Source: Legionella_C dresdenensis
GTDB lineage: Bacteria > Pseudomonadota > Gammaproteobacteria > Legionellales > Legionellaceae
Assembly (NCBI RefSeq): GCF_042649825.1
Contig: NZ_JBHSAB010000028.1
Coordinates: forward strand, 1-64,000
Direction of reading: 5' to 3'
DNA: 64,000 nt
Shown here: positions 8,991-19,700 of the stretch, one piece after another
Position numbering within the stretch: position 1 is the first letter of the stretch
Layout: each line of letters begins with the position of its first letter
Notes under the pieces: generated by a model
The model's input: the letters and a program-made list of their open reading frames with translations, nothing else
The model's database searches: none
Told to the model about the DNA's origin: nothing
Translations under genes and position numbers: made by a program

Positions 8991-9125
8991 TTAGCCAAAT
9001 AAATCATTAATTCGATCGATAATACGTAGTATTTTTACTATAACTATCCCTACAGTAATTAAAGCTTTCATTAATTTAAATTTACAGCTTTTTCGTTTGG
9101 CGGTTTTTGTTTTTTTTAAAGCCAT
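8991..9125 (-). CDS. Small cationic hydrophobic ORF in the retron operon
   Basis: A 44-codon ORF from ATG 9125 to TAA 8991, preceded by an excellent AAAGGAG five bases before the start. The N-terminal third is strongly basic (MALKKTKTAKRKSCKFK), and the rest is an amphipathic or membrane-like helix (ALITVGIVIVKILRIIDRI). It sits between the structured ncRNA region and the HTH gene, 35 bp from the latter, all on one strand. Inference: a retron accessory protein or toxin whose translation might be controlled by the ncRNA or msDNA just upstream. I know of no family name. A chance ORF is possible, but the ribosome site and position argue against it. Confidence 0.6.
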   Translation of the reverse strand: MALKKTKTAKRKSCKFKLMKALITVGIVIVKILRIIDRINDLFG

Positions 9126-9129
9126 TATG

Positions 9130-9400
9130 ACTCCTTTCTGTTTAGCACAACGATATTGTTGTACTTGCCCCTTTTAAACAGAAAGATACGGATAAAAACA
9201 AAAACACATTCCTCTAAGCCTGAACTATCACCGTTCCTTATACAAGCCTGCCCCTTGTATAAGGAACGGGTTGTTTGCTTGCGCCTAGATCTGATACCAC
9301 TAGTACAAACGTGCATAAGGAAACAAAATTGTTGGAGTCTAAGACTCCGCACTCCAGAGGAGTGCCAGATAATGGAGCTATTCCGTGATTGGTATTTAAT
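9130..9400 (-). ncRNA. Candidate retron msr-msd RNA
   Basis: Upstream of the retron genes, and on the same strand, lies a gene-free but highly structured stretch. In minus-strand order it has a 7-bp hairpin (GCACTCC/GGAGTGC, about 9349-9365), a 6-bp hairpin (GGAGTC/GACTCC, about 9333-9347), about 60 nt with little structure, then a perfect 16-bp hairpin with a 7-nt loop (9231-9269), and last a stem pairing CTGTTTA with TAAACAG (about 9138-9182). Two short stems followed by one long stem is the msr-msd pattern. An AGC that could supply the branching G precedes the first stem. I could not find convincing a1/a2 repeats, so the ends are approximate. Confidence 0.65.
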
Positions 9401-9674
9401 CTTAATCTGTTCGCCAAGTCAATGCTTTTAATTCGCTATTGGCGACATTATTGGCTGCTATAATGTAAAAAGAGTAATTTAATCATTTTTTTACTGCTGG
9501 GTTCCTTAATTTTAATAAAAAGGAATTAACAATAAATTTGAAATACCTTTTAATTACTCTTATGGATGGACAGATTATTTAATAAAGTCAGGTTAATACA
9601 TGTAGAATCGAATTTCTTTTGTTGGTCAGTTTTAATATACAAAGGAGGTGCTATGAAATTTCAAAAGCATTATG
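9401..9674. other. Gap between retron RNA and PLD-SNF2 gene
   Basis: AT-rich, with two small inverted repeats: CGCCAA/TTGGCG (about 9411-9442) and CATTAT/ATAATG (about 9446-9466). A minus-strand TTATAG/TATAGC within it could be the -10 of the retron promoter. On the plus strand, AAAGGAGGTG precedes a 9-codon ORF at 9653-9682, which looks like the start of a gene cut off by rearrangement. Nothing else is supported. Confidence 0.4.
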
Positions 9675-12425
9675 TCATTTAGTAACACCCCAACCTAAGG
9701 TCATTAATTCAAGAAAATCTCTTCTTGAGAGCACATCAGAACAATCACGCCAATCCTTGTCAGAAGGTTCAATAGTGGATTTGTAGCGTAAATCAAATGC
9801 GTTGGCTTTTTTTTGATTATTAATATACTCATCCATTTTTTCTCCCAACGCTTCAATATCTTCTATCCATTCATCTCGAATTGTATCAGGTAATGATCCA
9901 AATAAATTATAGCGATCCTGCATTCTTTCAGAAAGTTTTTCATATACTTTCTCATCGACGGTTTTTTCATTAACCAGATTTAACATATCAACTTTACTAC
10001 GCACTTGGCCGAATCTTTTAATTCTACCAATTCGCTGCTCTAATTTTGTAGGATTCCAAGGGAGATCTATATTTATTAATGTCCCAAGTGTTTGCAAGTT
10101 CAGTCCCTCACAAGCAGCATCCGTTGCAACCATGATTTCTAATTGATGTTCAGCAACCATGCGCTTTAAGGTTTCGCGTTCAATATTCACGCTATCACCT
10201 TTTTGATATAACCGACTTCGTCCTGCACCAGCATATAATCCTACTGCTTGTTCCGGATATCGAATAGCTAAAGAATCAGCTATCCATTTTGCAGTATCAT
10301 AATATTGACTAAAAATAATTACTCCATGTTTCAGCCATTGTTCTTCTTCAAGGTAATGAATAACGGCTTGAAGTTTAGGATCTTCTTTAATTTTTTCGAG
10401 TCTAGCGATCATTCGCTCAAGCACTATAATTTCATCTGGGCTATGAATTTCCAGCTCGAAACTTTGCTCATCTCCTTCTTCTAGAACAGTTCTACCTTCT
10501 AAGAGCATTTTTGCTGTATTAATGCCTGCTGTAATACTTGAACATATACGTTGCTCCATGAGATTTTTCATAAAACCGCTACCTTTACCACCTTGGGTTA
10601 GCACCTTACCAAAATTTCGCGCTTCAGTGTATGCTTGACGAAAATCTTCACTTGTTCTTAATGCTTTGCCTTCAAAGAGGCTATTAAATTTATGTTCGCT
10701 TTTTGATAAATTACGCTCTGGATGGATATCCACCCCAATACGCGATAGTAGATTTGCATCTTCCAAAGTTACCCGTTTACGTAACACTATATGACGAACA
10801 AATGGGTTTTCTCTTTGGAAGAAACTGGCACCAGATATATCTCTGCTTAATTCGTCTTCTAAATAATCTCGGGAGTCCTCCGATAAATCAGTTAATGGGT
10901 TCTTAATATCCCATTTTTCATTGTTATTTATTATCCCCAGATCCTCTCTGATCGATCGAATTAATTTTCTGGAATGTTGCTCATCCGTTGAATCTACAAC
11001 AGGGAACGGTGAACGTAATAGTTCCCAAGCAAAATTAAGCTCAGTGACTATCTGTGTACCGGACAAAATGGGCAATACATCTTTAGGACGATGCCATTTA
11101 GCTAAATTGTTACCCAGAACGAAACTACCATTGCATTGTTGTAATATACCTATTAAATCCCAAAGATCCTCTGGGCGTGTTTGGATTGGAGTTGCTGTTC
11201 CAAGTAGTACATGATCTGAACGTGCAGCTATTTCGCGCATAAAAGCAAGTAAGTTATTATGGGAACCTCCATCCTTATCAAATCCTTGTCGGCTTCTTGC
11301 TTTATGAGCCTCATCTAGAATGACAAGACCAAAATTCAAACCGAGTAAGTAGTTCTTTTCCAAAGAGTCTTGCATCAAGAGACCAGTGGAAATAATCCCA
11401 ATTCGTAATGGACAATTAGCAATATAAGATTGTCCAGATGGTGAAATAATTCTTCCGTCAGGGTCTAGCCAGGATTTTTTTAAGGTATGCCAACGGGCAC
11501 AGGGGATACCTAATTTATCAATCATCTCTGTTTGCCATTGTTCACACAATGTCGCAGGTGCAAAAATTACAACAGGCTTTCTTTTATTATTCCCTTTGTC
11601 ACTTAGCAAACACAAAGTTAAAGCTGCAGTCCCCATTGATAGTGTTTTTCCTAATCCAACTTCATCAGCAAGTAATAACCTCACAAAACCATAGTTACGG
11701 TAGTGGCGAACGCATTCACTTACAAAACCTTGTTGCCAGGGTTGTAGTGAAAAGCCTTGGCGATATAGTGGTGATTCAATAAGCGCTGCTGGCGCAAGGT
11801 TGTCATCATCATCAATTTCATCGAATATAATTTCACGTCGATACCCACGACGTTTTACCTCACGTATTACAGCATCAGGTAATGGACGAGCTGCATTCCA
11901 GAGATAATTAAATTCTTCTTCGATCCATGCGACCCCTTCCGGAGAATCATCTTCCCATAAAATCTCATAATGCCGCTTCCATCCACTACATGTTTCGTTC
12001 ATGGAGCCAATAAAACCAAGTTTCCGGCCATCGTTTAACTCAATGACGCCGGCTTTGCCATGCAGAAAACCACAAATGCTATCTGGTGCAACACGAATCA
12101 CCTGTCCATGTTTGGCTAAAAAACTATCTAATCTTCGATAACGGTCGCGATTGAGAAGAGTTTCGGCTTCAATATCATGCTCATTCCAACGCCCAATCAT
12201 TTTTGACTCGCGTAACTGCGCTATCTTTAAATCATCAGGATGAATGTCAACATTACATACGATTTTTACGTCTGGAATATCCTCAATCAGCTCATTGGCA
12301 ACTTCAAACAGTGAGCTTGTAAAATAGCCTGCTATGCGTTTATAGCTCTTGGCGTTTTTAAGCTGTTTCAATAAAAAAATGGTATCAAGTCGATGGGTTC
12401 TTGATGAAAGCCTTCTTATTGCCAT
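9675..12425 (-). CDS. PLD-like nuclease domain fused to SNF2 helicase/translocase
   Basis: Last gene of the DUF499 operon, 916 residues. The N-terminal domain carries a single HKD-type site (H122-G-K124, then N/D about 10 residues later, and SMNET), as in phospholipase D-like nucleases. An SNF2 motor follows: motif I DEVGLGKT (254-261), DEAH (371-374), motif III GTATPIQ, motif V TDAACEGLN and motif VI QRIGRIKRFGQ (near 796-806). Family knowledge: PLD-SNF2 proteins occur in DISARM-like and BREX-like arrays as the DNA-translocating, probably DNA-cutting component. The gene follows the methylase by 39 bp. It is the only obvious nuclease candidate of the system. Confidence 0.88.
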   Translation of the reverse strand: MAIRRLSSRTHRLDTIFLLKQLKNAKSYKRIAGYFTSSLFEVANELIEDIPDVKIVCNVDIHPDDLKIAQLRESKMIGRWNEHDIEAETLLNRDRYRRLDSFLAKHGQVIRVAPDSICGFLHGKAGVIELNDGRKLGFIGSMNETCSGWKRHYEILWEDDSPEGVAWIEEEFNYLWNAARPLPDAVIREVKRRGYRREIIFDEIDDDDNLAPAALIESPLYRQGFSLQPWQQGFVSECVRHYRNYGFVRLLLADEVGLGKTLSMGTAALTLCLLSDKGNNKRKPVVIFAPATLCEQWQTEMIDKLGIPCARWHTLKKSWLDPDGRIISPSGQSYIANCPLRIGIISTGLLMQDSLEKNYLLGLNFGLVILDEAHKARSRQGFDKDGGSHNNLLAFMREIAARSDHVLLGTATPIQTRPEDLWDLIGILQQCNGSFVLGNNLAKWHRPKDVLPILSGTQIVTELNFAWELLRSPFPVVDSTDEQHSRKLIRSIREDLGIINNNEKWDIKNPLTDLSEDSRDYLEDELSRDISGASFFQRENPFVRHIVLRKRVTLEDANLLSRIGVDIHPERNLSKSEHKFNSLFEGKALRTSEDFRQAYTEARNFGKVLTQGGKGSGFMKNLMEQRICSSITAGINTAKMLLEGRTVLEEGDEQSFELEIHSPDEIIVLERMIARLEKIKEDPKLQAVIHYLEEEQWLKHGVIIFSQYYDTAKWIADSLAIRYPEQAVGLYAGAGRSRLYQKGDSVNIERETLKRMVAEHQLEIMVATDAACEGLNLQTLGTLINIDLPWNPTKLEQRIGRIKRFGQVRSKVDMLNLVNEKTVDEKVYEKLSERMQDRYNLFGSLPDTIRDEWIEDIEALGEKMDEYINNQKKANAFDLRYKSTIEPSDKDWRDCSDVLSRRDFLELMTLGWGVTK

Positions 12426-12464
12426 ATTTTTTTAACCTTCTTCAAAATAAATGTGCTTAAAGCT

Positions 12465-15400
12465 TTATTGACTTAAGACGCGCATGTTTCTTAGCCGGGC
12501 GCCAAATGTTTCAGCAGCTACACGAGTTTCTTTTTCTGGAGCTTTAATTTCGATAAATTTCAGGATATCTACTAATAAATTTCTAATTTCCATAAAATCA
12601 GGTAGTTCAGCTTGTAACTGACTAATCACTGCTTGAGGATCTACATCGATCAATAACTGTTGCAGACCTATAATAATATGACCAAGCCATGTTGCTCCAA
12701 TTTCATTACTTTCTGTTAAATCACGTGAAGAAAATTCTGAAATACGTCGTAATCTTGCTTCATTCGCAGTCATGTTTCCCATTATGCGGGTGTAATCTTC
12801 AACACGAAACGCCTTAGCAAAGTTTTGATAATTATCTAATTTTGTTGCACCTGTGGTTTCAATATCCATCATACGTAGATAAAAACGCTGAACCCCACTC
12901 AATTTTTGCCAGGTATTCGTGCTCAAGCCTTCTGGTACTAACAAGCTGTTTGCTGCCTCGGCAGCTTGCTGGACGATTTCATCAACCACTGTCACTGCAC
13001 CTTTAGTGCGAGGGCGCAACGCGAAGGTTGTGACGTCTTCGCCACCAATGTGCGTATACGATGTCAACACTTTTAAAGCAGCTGCGTAACCTGCCATTTG
13101 TAAGTCGGAGTCATTAAACACTGGCTCGCCCATCTTGTCTTTCACCTCGTCGTTGAGGTGCATCATCGTTTCGATCTGGCTTTTCACTTCAGCACGAACT
13201 GCGGGCAAAAGACGCTGTTTGAAGCCTGCATTTTCCCCTTCAGGTCGTTTACGCAGCATCAAAATCACAGTGCCTTGAACATAGCCACCTTTCTTTAGCT
13301 CAGTACTTGTTTCAGTAGCAATGTACCAAGCACCTACAACTTGCAGTCCTGCAGCCCAGAATATGCCGATCATATCTGACCATACGCCTGAGTCTTGGTG
13401 AGTGAACATTACGCACTGCATGCCATTGTCTGGCATATGATTGGCCATTGTAGAGTATGCGTCTACCATTCCTTTTCGGAAATCATCACCAATACCTTTA
13501 ACAGCTAATGCTCTGCGCGAGTCCCAAGTCCACTGATTAAACGGTTCAGGGGCCTTCTTACGCAACCACCCTATAAAAAATTCTGTAATTTCATGGTAGT
13601 GGACAGCATCAGCGTAAGGGGGATCTGTTATCCATATATCGCAAATCTCAGTGACATTTTTTGATTCACAATTAACAATTTTTGTGTCAGTAGTAATTAC
13701 ACCTCGGGCATGATATTTGGGTGTATACGAGTCTTTTAAACCATAAAAACTTCTGTGAGCATAGTTATAGTTAGGATTCAGCGCTTGATTTGAAAATGTG
13801 TCTGTAGCATTGTCACTAGCTCCACCCACTTGCTTCCCGGAACCATCCTTAGCTATTCTTTTACCTGAGGTTGCCCATCTGCATAACTTAGAGTTGAAGT
13901 TCTGAAGGTCTAAAAAATTAAAAGCCGTAGTTGAAGTAATATGTTTTGCTGTAATTGCACCGACTAATAAATTTCTCGGAGTATGTAAGTGATGCCAGTG
14001 AGTCCAGCCTCTCTCTCTTTTAGGCTGATCAGTGTTGTAACCGGCCTCGATTGACATATCCGGGATAAAACCTTTTTCCTGCCAAGACGAGATATTCTTC
14101 TCTAAAATAGCGCTTACCTTATTTTCCCTTGACAGATCTTCATCCCTAACACTTGTAAAAAATGTGGATGGCCTAAAATTATATATCGAATCTTTTGTAA
14201 TCCACTGGATTGCATACAGTCGCTCTCTGAATATATCATCCTTTCTAGGCTGAAAGTCTAGTTTGTCCCATTTTCGTAATTTGTTGACAATTTCTCCTGT
14301 CTCGTTTTTATGATCCCCTCTCAGGGTTTTAATTGACGTTCGATAATTTTTCCCATCTAATCTGTAGATCATGTGACCGTTTTGAATCGTCCCTTTCTCT
14401 GCAACCTTCATTTCATCATCACTAACTCCTTCAAAAACTTCGATATTAAATGTTTTTTTTGAGTAGTTAGGTATTAATTTTGCGACAACATTTCGATTCT
14501 TTGATATAACCCAGCTTGGGGCAAGTGGTATCGACCATCCAGTTTCTGGACAGGTAGTTTCTAAACAATATAAAAACGCTTTCGCTCTGTTACCTTCAGT
14601 ATCGTGTTCTATTCCTAATTGAGTTAATTCAGCATCCACAGCTTTGAAAAGTTTTTGCTGTTCCTGAGATATTACTTCTCGTTTCTGATTGTCGGAACCA
14701 ATTATATTAATAGCCCCCCAAGTCAACATGCATGCGACTGGGTTCAAGTCTGAAGCGTATGCGTTGCAACCTAACCTAGCAGCCTCAAAAGGTATCGACC
14801 CGCCGCCACTAAAGGAATCTCCAACTAGGGGTCTGTGTCCGTAACGAAGTATACCAAGTTGTTTGATGAGTTCATTCAACGAATTTGCTTGAATCCCTAA
14901 GTTGCTATAGTAATTATTTATCTTTGACCAGACAGGCTGTAATAACCAGTCCTCATCAACCTCTTCAGGGCGTTTACAATTTATAGCTTTTTCTTCATAG
15001 CTCGTGATTGATTTCATTGCTAACCGATACAGAAAAATTTTTAAATCATCTGTAATATCTCTTGCCCAACGTATATCAATCTTGGCGTCATCAACGTTGA
15101 TTGGAAATTTAAGGTTTTGGATCTCATCTTCAGTAATTGACCCCTTTGCAGAAAAACTGAAATATTTCCATGGCTTGTCGATCTCAATAAGTGCAGCTAA
15201 TTGTTTCGGAGTTAATGAATTTTGTTTTAGCGCTCTTCTGGCTAAGCCATCATCGTCAATTCCCATTAACATTTCGAAAATTTCTAGGTCTTTCTCAGTT
15301 TTACTTGTTTGAGGCAAAAGACACCCTAAAACGACTGCCCTAACTAAAATTAGGGGTTTTCTACCTTTCCAAAAAGAGCCTATCGCAGTCAGGGTTTGAT

Positions 15401-15512
15401 TTGATCCTGACTTACGTTCTCTCTGTGCTTCAAATGAAATCTTTTGTGCTGGAAATACAGCCTCAATCAGTGCGGGAGCATCTTTTAGCGCGAGAGGAGT
15501 TAATTCTGACAT
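12465..15512 (-). CDS. DUF1156 adenine-specific DNA methyltransferase
   Basis: A 1,015-residue modification enzyme. The N-terminal DUF1156 region (about 1-80, with LIEAVFPAQKISFEAQRE) is followed by the SAM-binding motif FSGGGSIPFEA (from residue 234) and the catalytic DPPY (630-633), the order of the N6-adenine class. The insert of nearly 400 residues between them probably holds target recognition, and a helical region follows. Family knowledge: COG1743-type methylases are the PglX-like modification subunit of some BREX arrays, and mark self DNA. The stretch 12,900-13,560 looks less AT-rich than 13,565-15,500, which may record recombination around the specificity part. A 111-bp gap separates it from the DUF3780 gene. 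Confidence 0.9.
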   Translation of the reverse strand: MSELTPLALKDAPALIEAVFPAQKISFEAQRERKSGSNQTLTAIGSFWKGRKPLILVRAVVLGCLLPQTSKTEKDLEIFEMLMGIDDDGLARRALKQNSLTPKQLAALIEIDKPWKYFSFSAKGSITEDEIQNLKFPINVDDAKIDIRWARDITDDLKIFLYRLAMKSITSYEEKAINCKRPEEVDEDWLLQPVWSKINNYYSNLGIQANSLNELIKQLGILRYGHRPLVGDSFSGGGSIPFEAARLGCNAYASDLNPVACMLTWGAINIIGSDNQKREVISQEQQKLFKAVDAELTQLGIEHDTEGNRAKAFLYCLETTCPETGWSIPLAPSWVISKNRNVVAKLIPNYSKKTFNIEVFEGVSDDEMKVAEKGTIQNGHMIYRLDGKNYRTSIKTLRGDHKNETGEIVNKLRKWDKLDFQPRKDDIFRERLYAIQWITKDSIYNFRPSTFFTSVRDEDLSRENKVSAILEKNISSWQEKGFIPDMSIEAGYNTDQPKRERGWTHWHHLHTPRNLLVGAITAKHITSTTAFNFLDLQNFNSKLCRWATSGKRIAKDGSGKQVGGASDNATDTFSNQALNPNYNYAHRSFYGLKDSYTPKYHARGVITTDTKIVNCESKNVTEICDIWITDPPYADAVHYHEITEFFIGWLRKKAPEPFNQWTWDSRRALAVKGIGDDFRKGMVDAYSTMANHMPDNGMQCVMFTHQDSGVWSDMIGIFWAAGLQVVGAWYIATETSTELKKGGYVQGTVILMLRKRPEGENAGFKQRLLPAVRAEVKSQIETMMHLNDEVKDKMGEPVFNDSDLQMAGYAAALKVLTSYTHIGGEDVTTFALRPRTKGAVTVVDEIVQQAAEAANSLLVPEGLSTNTWQKLSGVQRFYLRMMDIETTGATKLDNYQNFAKAFRVEDYTRIMGNMTANEARLRRISEFSSRDLTESNEIGATWLGHIIIGLQQLLIDVDPQAVISQLQAELPDFMEIRNLLVDILKFIEIKAPEKETRVAAETFGARLRNMRVLSQ

Positions 15513-15623
15513 TTAATTTTCATCTCCAAACAGATTAAGCATAGGTATCGTGCCTTATCTGCAATGTATTAGTTACAATTCCACGGCTCCGAGTTATTCT
15601 CTTTTCTGGGATCAGAATATTAG

Positions 15624-16691
15624 TTAACATTTTTTACCGTAACCCAGCTCTTTTAGGGTAAGTCCATTGCTATCCCGCCAAGCATCCAGGCCACTACGCG
15701 GGTTGCCAGCAATCAGACAAGCGGCGGCGCTTGGGCTGTTAAACTGGTAATCGCGTGTAAAGATATAGATCTCACCCTCTTTAAGGAAAACACCCTCATC
15801 CAAAAGCTTCTGACGCAGTTCACGGATAGCAGGTCGCTGTGAGTTGGCTTGTGCAATATTTGCAGTAGAGCTCTTTTTTACGATAAATTCAGGCTTGCTC
15901 ATTTCACCTACGGGATAACCCTCAGCCTTAGCCCTCTTTGCTTCGAACAAGAATATAGTTTCCACAGCGCTTGTGTTTTCTCCGTTAGACTCATTGGAAG
16001 GAAATGAGTTGATATCATCTTGAGCTAACGAATTTGTATCACTAGATGAAGGTGCATTTGTATCAATCAGTGTCGGCGCATTGATATGATTTTTTAATGA
16101 ATTTATGTCATGTGATTTTAAAGAGACACCAACGGAAGCGTTACTGACTATATCATATTTTAAATAATCACTCTGTGGAATATCGCCAAGTGCATGACGT
16201 AGGGCAATACGCCATCCTTTATTTCCATCTTCGATACCTCCAGTACTTATGGCATTCATACCAAATAACCACCATCGTTCTTCTGGACGAAGTGCTAACC
16301 AATTGCGAACCGCAATGGGAATATTCTCCAATTCCATCTTCTCAACTGCCCAAGCAAGGACACATAATTCTTTGCCAAGAAGTCGATCAACAACATTTTC
16401 ACCTATTTTCCACGAGGAGGTTTTTACACCATGCTCCTTCAAGCGAGAGTTAAAAGTCCGCTGTACCTCAGGCTGAATACAAGTCCAGCGAGATCGTTCA
16501 AGCATAACTCTATCAATCACTGCGTAATCATCTCGCTGCGCTTGCAACCCCAGGTATTCGCTAATTATAACTTTACCACTGTTAGCTTTAGGTATAATGA
16601 CTTTAAAATGGTGTGGATCACTTGATGCAGGTACACCAAACCCCAATGTCACATGTTTGAACGAACCTATTCTTGTTTTTTCCTGTATCAT
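15624..16691 (-). CDS. DUF3780 protein of defence operon
   Basis: A 355-residue protein recognised as DUF3780 from its length, its N-terminal pattern (IGSFKHVTLGFGVP) and its fixed place between a DUF499 ATPase and a DUF1156 methylase. The middle (about 100-170) has a conserved block with RPEERWWLFGMN. Residues about 185-260 are a Ser/Asn/Asp-rich linker, and the C-terminal 70 residues end in GLDAWRDSNGLTLKELG. Its biochemical role is unknown to me; I recall the family being named anti-phage-associated. The gene follows DUF499 by 39 bp in one operon. Confidence 0.78.
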   Translation of the reverse strand: MIQEKTRIGSFKHVTLGFGVPASSDPHHFKVIIPKANSGKVIISEYLGLQAQRDDYAVIDRVMLERSRWTCIQPEVQRTFNSRLKEHGVKTSSWKIGENVVDRLLGKELCVLAWAVEKMELENIPIAVRNWLALRPEERWWLFGMNAISTGGIEDGNKGWRIALRHALGDIPQSDYLKYDIVSNASVGVSLKSHDINSLKNHINAPTLIDTNAPSSSDTNSLAQDDINSFPSNESNGENTSAVETIFLFEAKRAKAEGYPVGEMSKPEFIVKKSSTANIAQANSQRPAIRELRQKLLDEGVFLKEGEIYIFTRDYQFNSPSAAACLIAGNPRSGLDAWRDSNGLTLKELGYGKKC

Positions 16692-16730
16692 TTATCTGTC
16701 CTCTTTAGCTTTGATAAATAATTGAGCTTC

Positions 16731-19700
16731 TTATTCATCCTGAGCAATATCACCTGGGCAAAGCTCAATACCAACTATCTTGGCAAACTCTTTCGCTTCA
16801 AAGCCACTTTCAAAATTTATTCCATCTTTAACCGCTATTGCGATAGGTGCATCCGATTCCCTTAGAATATCTCGCAAGCTATTAATAGTCGTTTCGATCA
16901 TTGCTGCGGTTAGTTGCCTTTCACCAAATCGAATAGCAACAGTATTTTCACCCTCACCGATTTCTATTCTCACACCTTTGAAAAGGGTAGAGGTTTGATC
17001 TCTAAATCGGTTAATAACTCCAAACACTTTGTCAGTACTATCTAACGGTATACGTTTGGAACTCTTTAAACGAGCTGGTTTTACTTCATTGATATGGATG
17101 GTTTTGTCGCCGCTATCAGGAATTTGAAAGTCATCTCTGCCGGTTGCCTCACCTGATTTTGCAAAAACAAGCAGACGAGCCGAAGCTGTACCAATTTCAA
17201 AAGGTTCAGAGTAGATCTTGCCATCTTTTGGATTTGATCCGTCTAGTGTATATGATATTTCTGCACGAGGTGTACACTGTAAAATTATTTTTCGTTTATC
17301 TGCAAATGGTTCTACTTGATGACGAATTTTTAAGTCAGCAACCCATCGAGCAGGGGCTCCACTTTCATATTTTCCGCTTGGATCTTTTACTAAGAAATAC
17401 AGCGTACCTTCCTTGGTAATGAAATTTTCTAAATCCTCTACTTTATGATCTGCCTCCGTTACTTCCGGCTTTGTTGAGTAATGAATCACAGGGCTTTCAC
17501 CCGCGTTACGAGGTGTAAGGCTAAGGATTGATTCTCCAGTATCAGGATGTGTATTTAGTACTGTTACATTGACATTGGTTTTTTCTTTAGGAAAAGGGCC
17601 CTTTTCTATGTACCCATCTTCCCCAAGACGCCATCGTCCCTGCTTGAGAGCCTCCGTTTTGAGTGTATCCATGCCGCCATTTCCTGGCATCCAAGGCCAA
17701 CCAGGGTTGCATTTAGCCCTATTAATTACATCTTTCCAAGGTGTTCGACGGTTAGAAACTCCCGATGGCCAAAGCTCCGATTCAGCAAGAGAAAAGTATT
17801 GACTAAAATTATCTTTTAAATCAGAAGCCAATTTATAATTTGCGCGAGGATCAGCCATAAGTTTTTCTATTTGGGTTTCCGCAGATTGATCTCCGATGCC
17901 TATTTTAAGCCCATTATCTATGGTGACTTTTAATAAACTATCTGAACCATCTGTTTCATCAATGCCAGGAAATAAAATAGTGTTGTAGGCAGCTGATAGT
18001 GATTTCGTAAATCTTCCTCCTGCTTCTTCAAATCTGTCACGTGCCTCTTCATATAATGTATCTCCAGGCTTTAATTTTCCCGTAATTTGCTCAATGGCAT
18101 AAAGTTCTCTGAGGCGATCTTCTACTGCATCAGCCATGATGCTATCTTGCCCTGTAAGAACTAGAAAATTGTTTTTTTCTTGTTGATAGTCAAAGAAATT
18201 TTTGAGTTCACTGGGTGGCACCTTCCCGTCAGGTTTGATAACAATTAATGCTCTAGGACCACTTAATTTCAGTTCATCCATACGTGGAAGGATTTGAACA
18301 TCCTGGTAAGCGTTACGCGTATTGGGTTGTAAGATTCCAGCCATTCTATTGATAAACGCCTGATCAATTTTAGGTTGGGGAATTTCCTTTGCATTACGCT
18401 CTATCTGACGAGACAAATTCTCTGTTTCTTTGATAAAAAATCGTTGATCTTCACGATGCAAGTACCAGGATTGCTCTCGTAGCTTCTGTAAGACATCTAA
18501 AAACTCATCAACTTTTCTATTTGGTGCAGCTAAAAATTCAATGATTTCGCTTTCTGATAATCCTATCCGCCCACCAACTACTCGAGATAATGATGAAGCC
18601 AACAATAAAGTCATTAATTGAGTGGCAGCATCTGTGCTATGCTCAGAGTCAATTAATTCTGCTGTTGCATCACCTTTATCTGCGATATCCCGAGTAATAG
18701 CTGGAACCAATTTTGGTGAAATCCTTTCGATTTCATCTTTAACTTGTTCATCATTTAAATCAAGATGTTGTGTCCCAATAAGAAAAACATCATCAATTTG
18801 ACGTTGCTCAACGCTTTTGAGCAACCTGGCAGTAAACTGCATCAAACCACGAGTTTGTCTAAAACCTTCATTTTCTTTAAAAAGTGCTACGAGGTGCTTA
18901 AATGAAGGATGAAATGGGTAGGTTTCACGAATTTGATCGGCTATTTGTTCTATACTTGCTGCAACAATATATCCGCCATCTTCTGCTTTTTTAATTTGTT
19001 GTGCATATTCTTCCGCAATACCGTTAATTATTTTCTCATCGGGTAATTCATCAATTAGACGTTTTTTTAAAATCTCATAAATTTCATTCCCCGATAATTG
19101 CACAGGGGTGATAGTCATAGCTTGACGACGAGTTTCTTGTTGCAAATTCGATATTGAATCGGCCAATGCCTTTGTTTGAGCTTTGTAACTTCCAGATAAA
19201 TTGGCAATAACAATACAGCAATTTGGTAATTCTAAAGCAGCGCTCATCAGAGCACTAAGGCTATACACGACCATATTTGCCAAAGTGCCGGAACCGTATA
19301 CTTGTGTACTAGCATTGTCTAAATAAGGAGGAAGTTCATCTATCATAATCAGTGTGGGTTTATCACCAATAATATCCTTCCATTTTTTTTGATCTACGGC
19401 TTTAGGGCCAGTAACCCAGTATTCTTTAATTTCCTCTGCTGCTCCAAGTTGGGTAGCAATATCTCCCCATATATAATTGTCTGGATTATTTCTTCCATTG
19501 AATGCCGCTATGCGGGCTTTATCAAAATGTAAACGACAATTTAGTTCTCTGCTTAGAACTTTTGGACGCAAATGCGTATGTTTTGCTAAAAGCCCAAGAG
19601 CTATCATCATATGGGTTTTACCACCACCCATAGCTTGTGTTAATTCAAAGACAGCTTGATCAGATTTTCCTGATAATCTCAACATACCTTCACGAAACAA

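Noticed and set aside
9330..9410. Retron a1/a2 pairing (ACGGA with TCCGT)
   Set aside because: Only five contiguous pairs; known retrons have longer end repeats, so I did not use it to set the RNA ends.
9125..9431. 75- and 91-codon ORFs on both strands of the retron RNA region
   Set aside because: They cross the long perfect hairpin and have no ribosome sites; the region is better explained as structured RNA.
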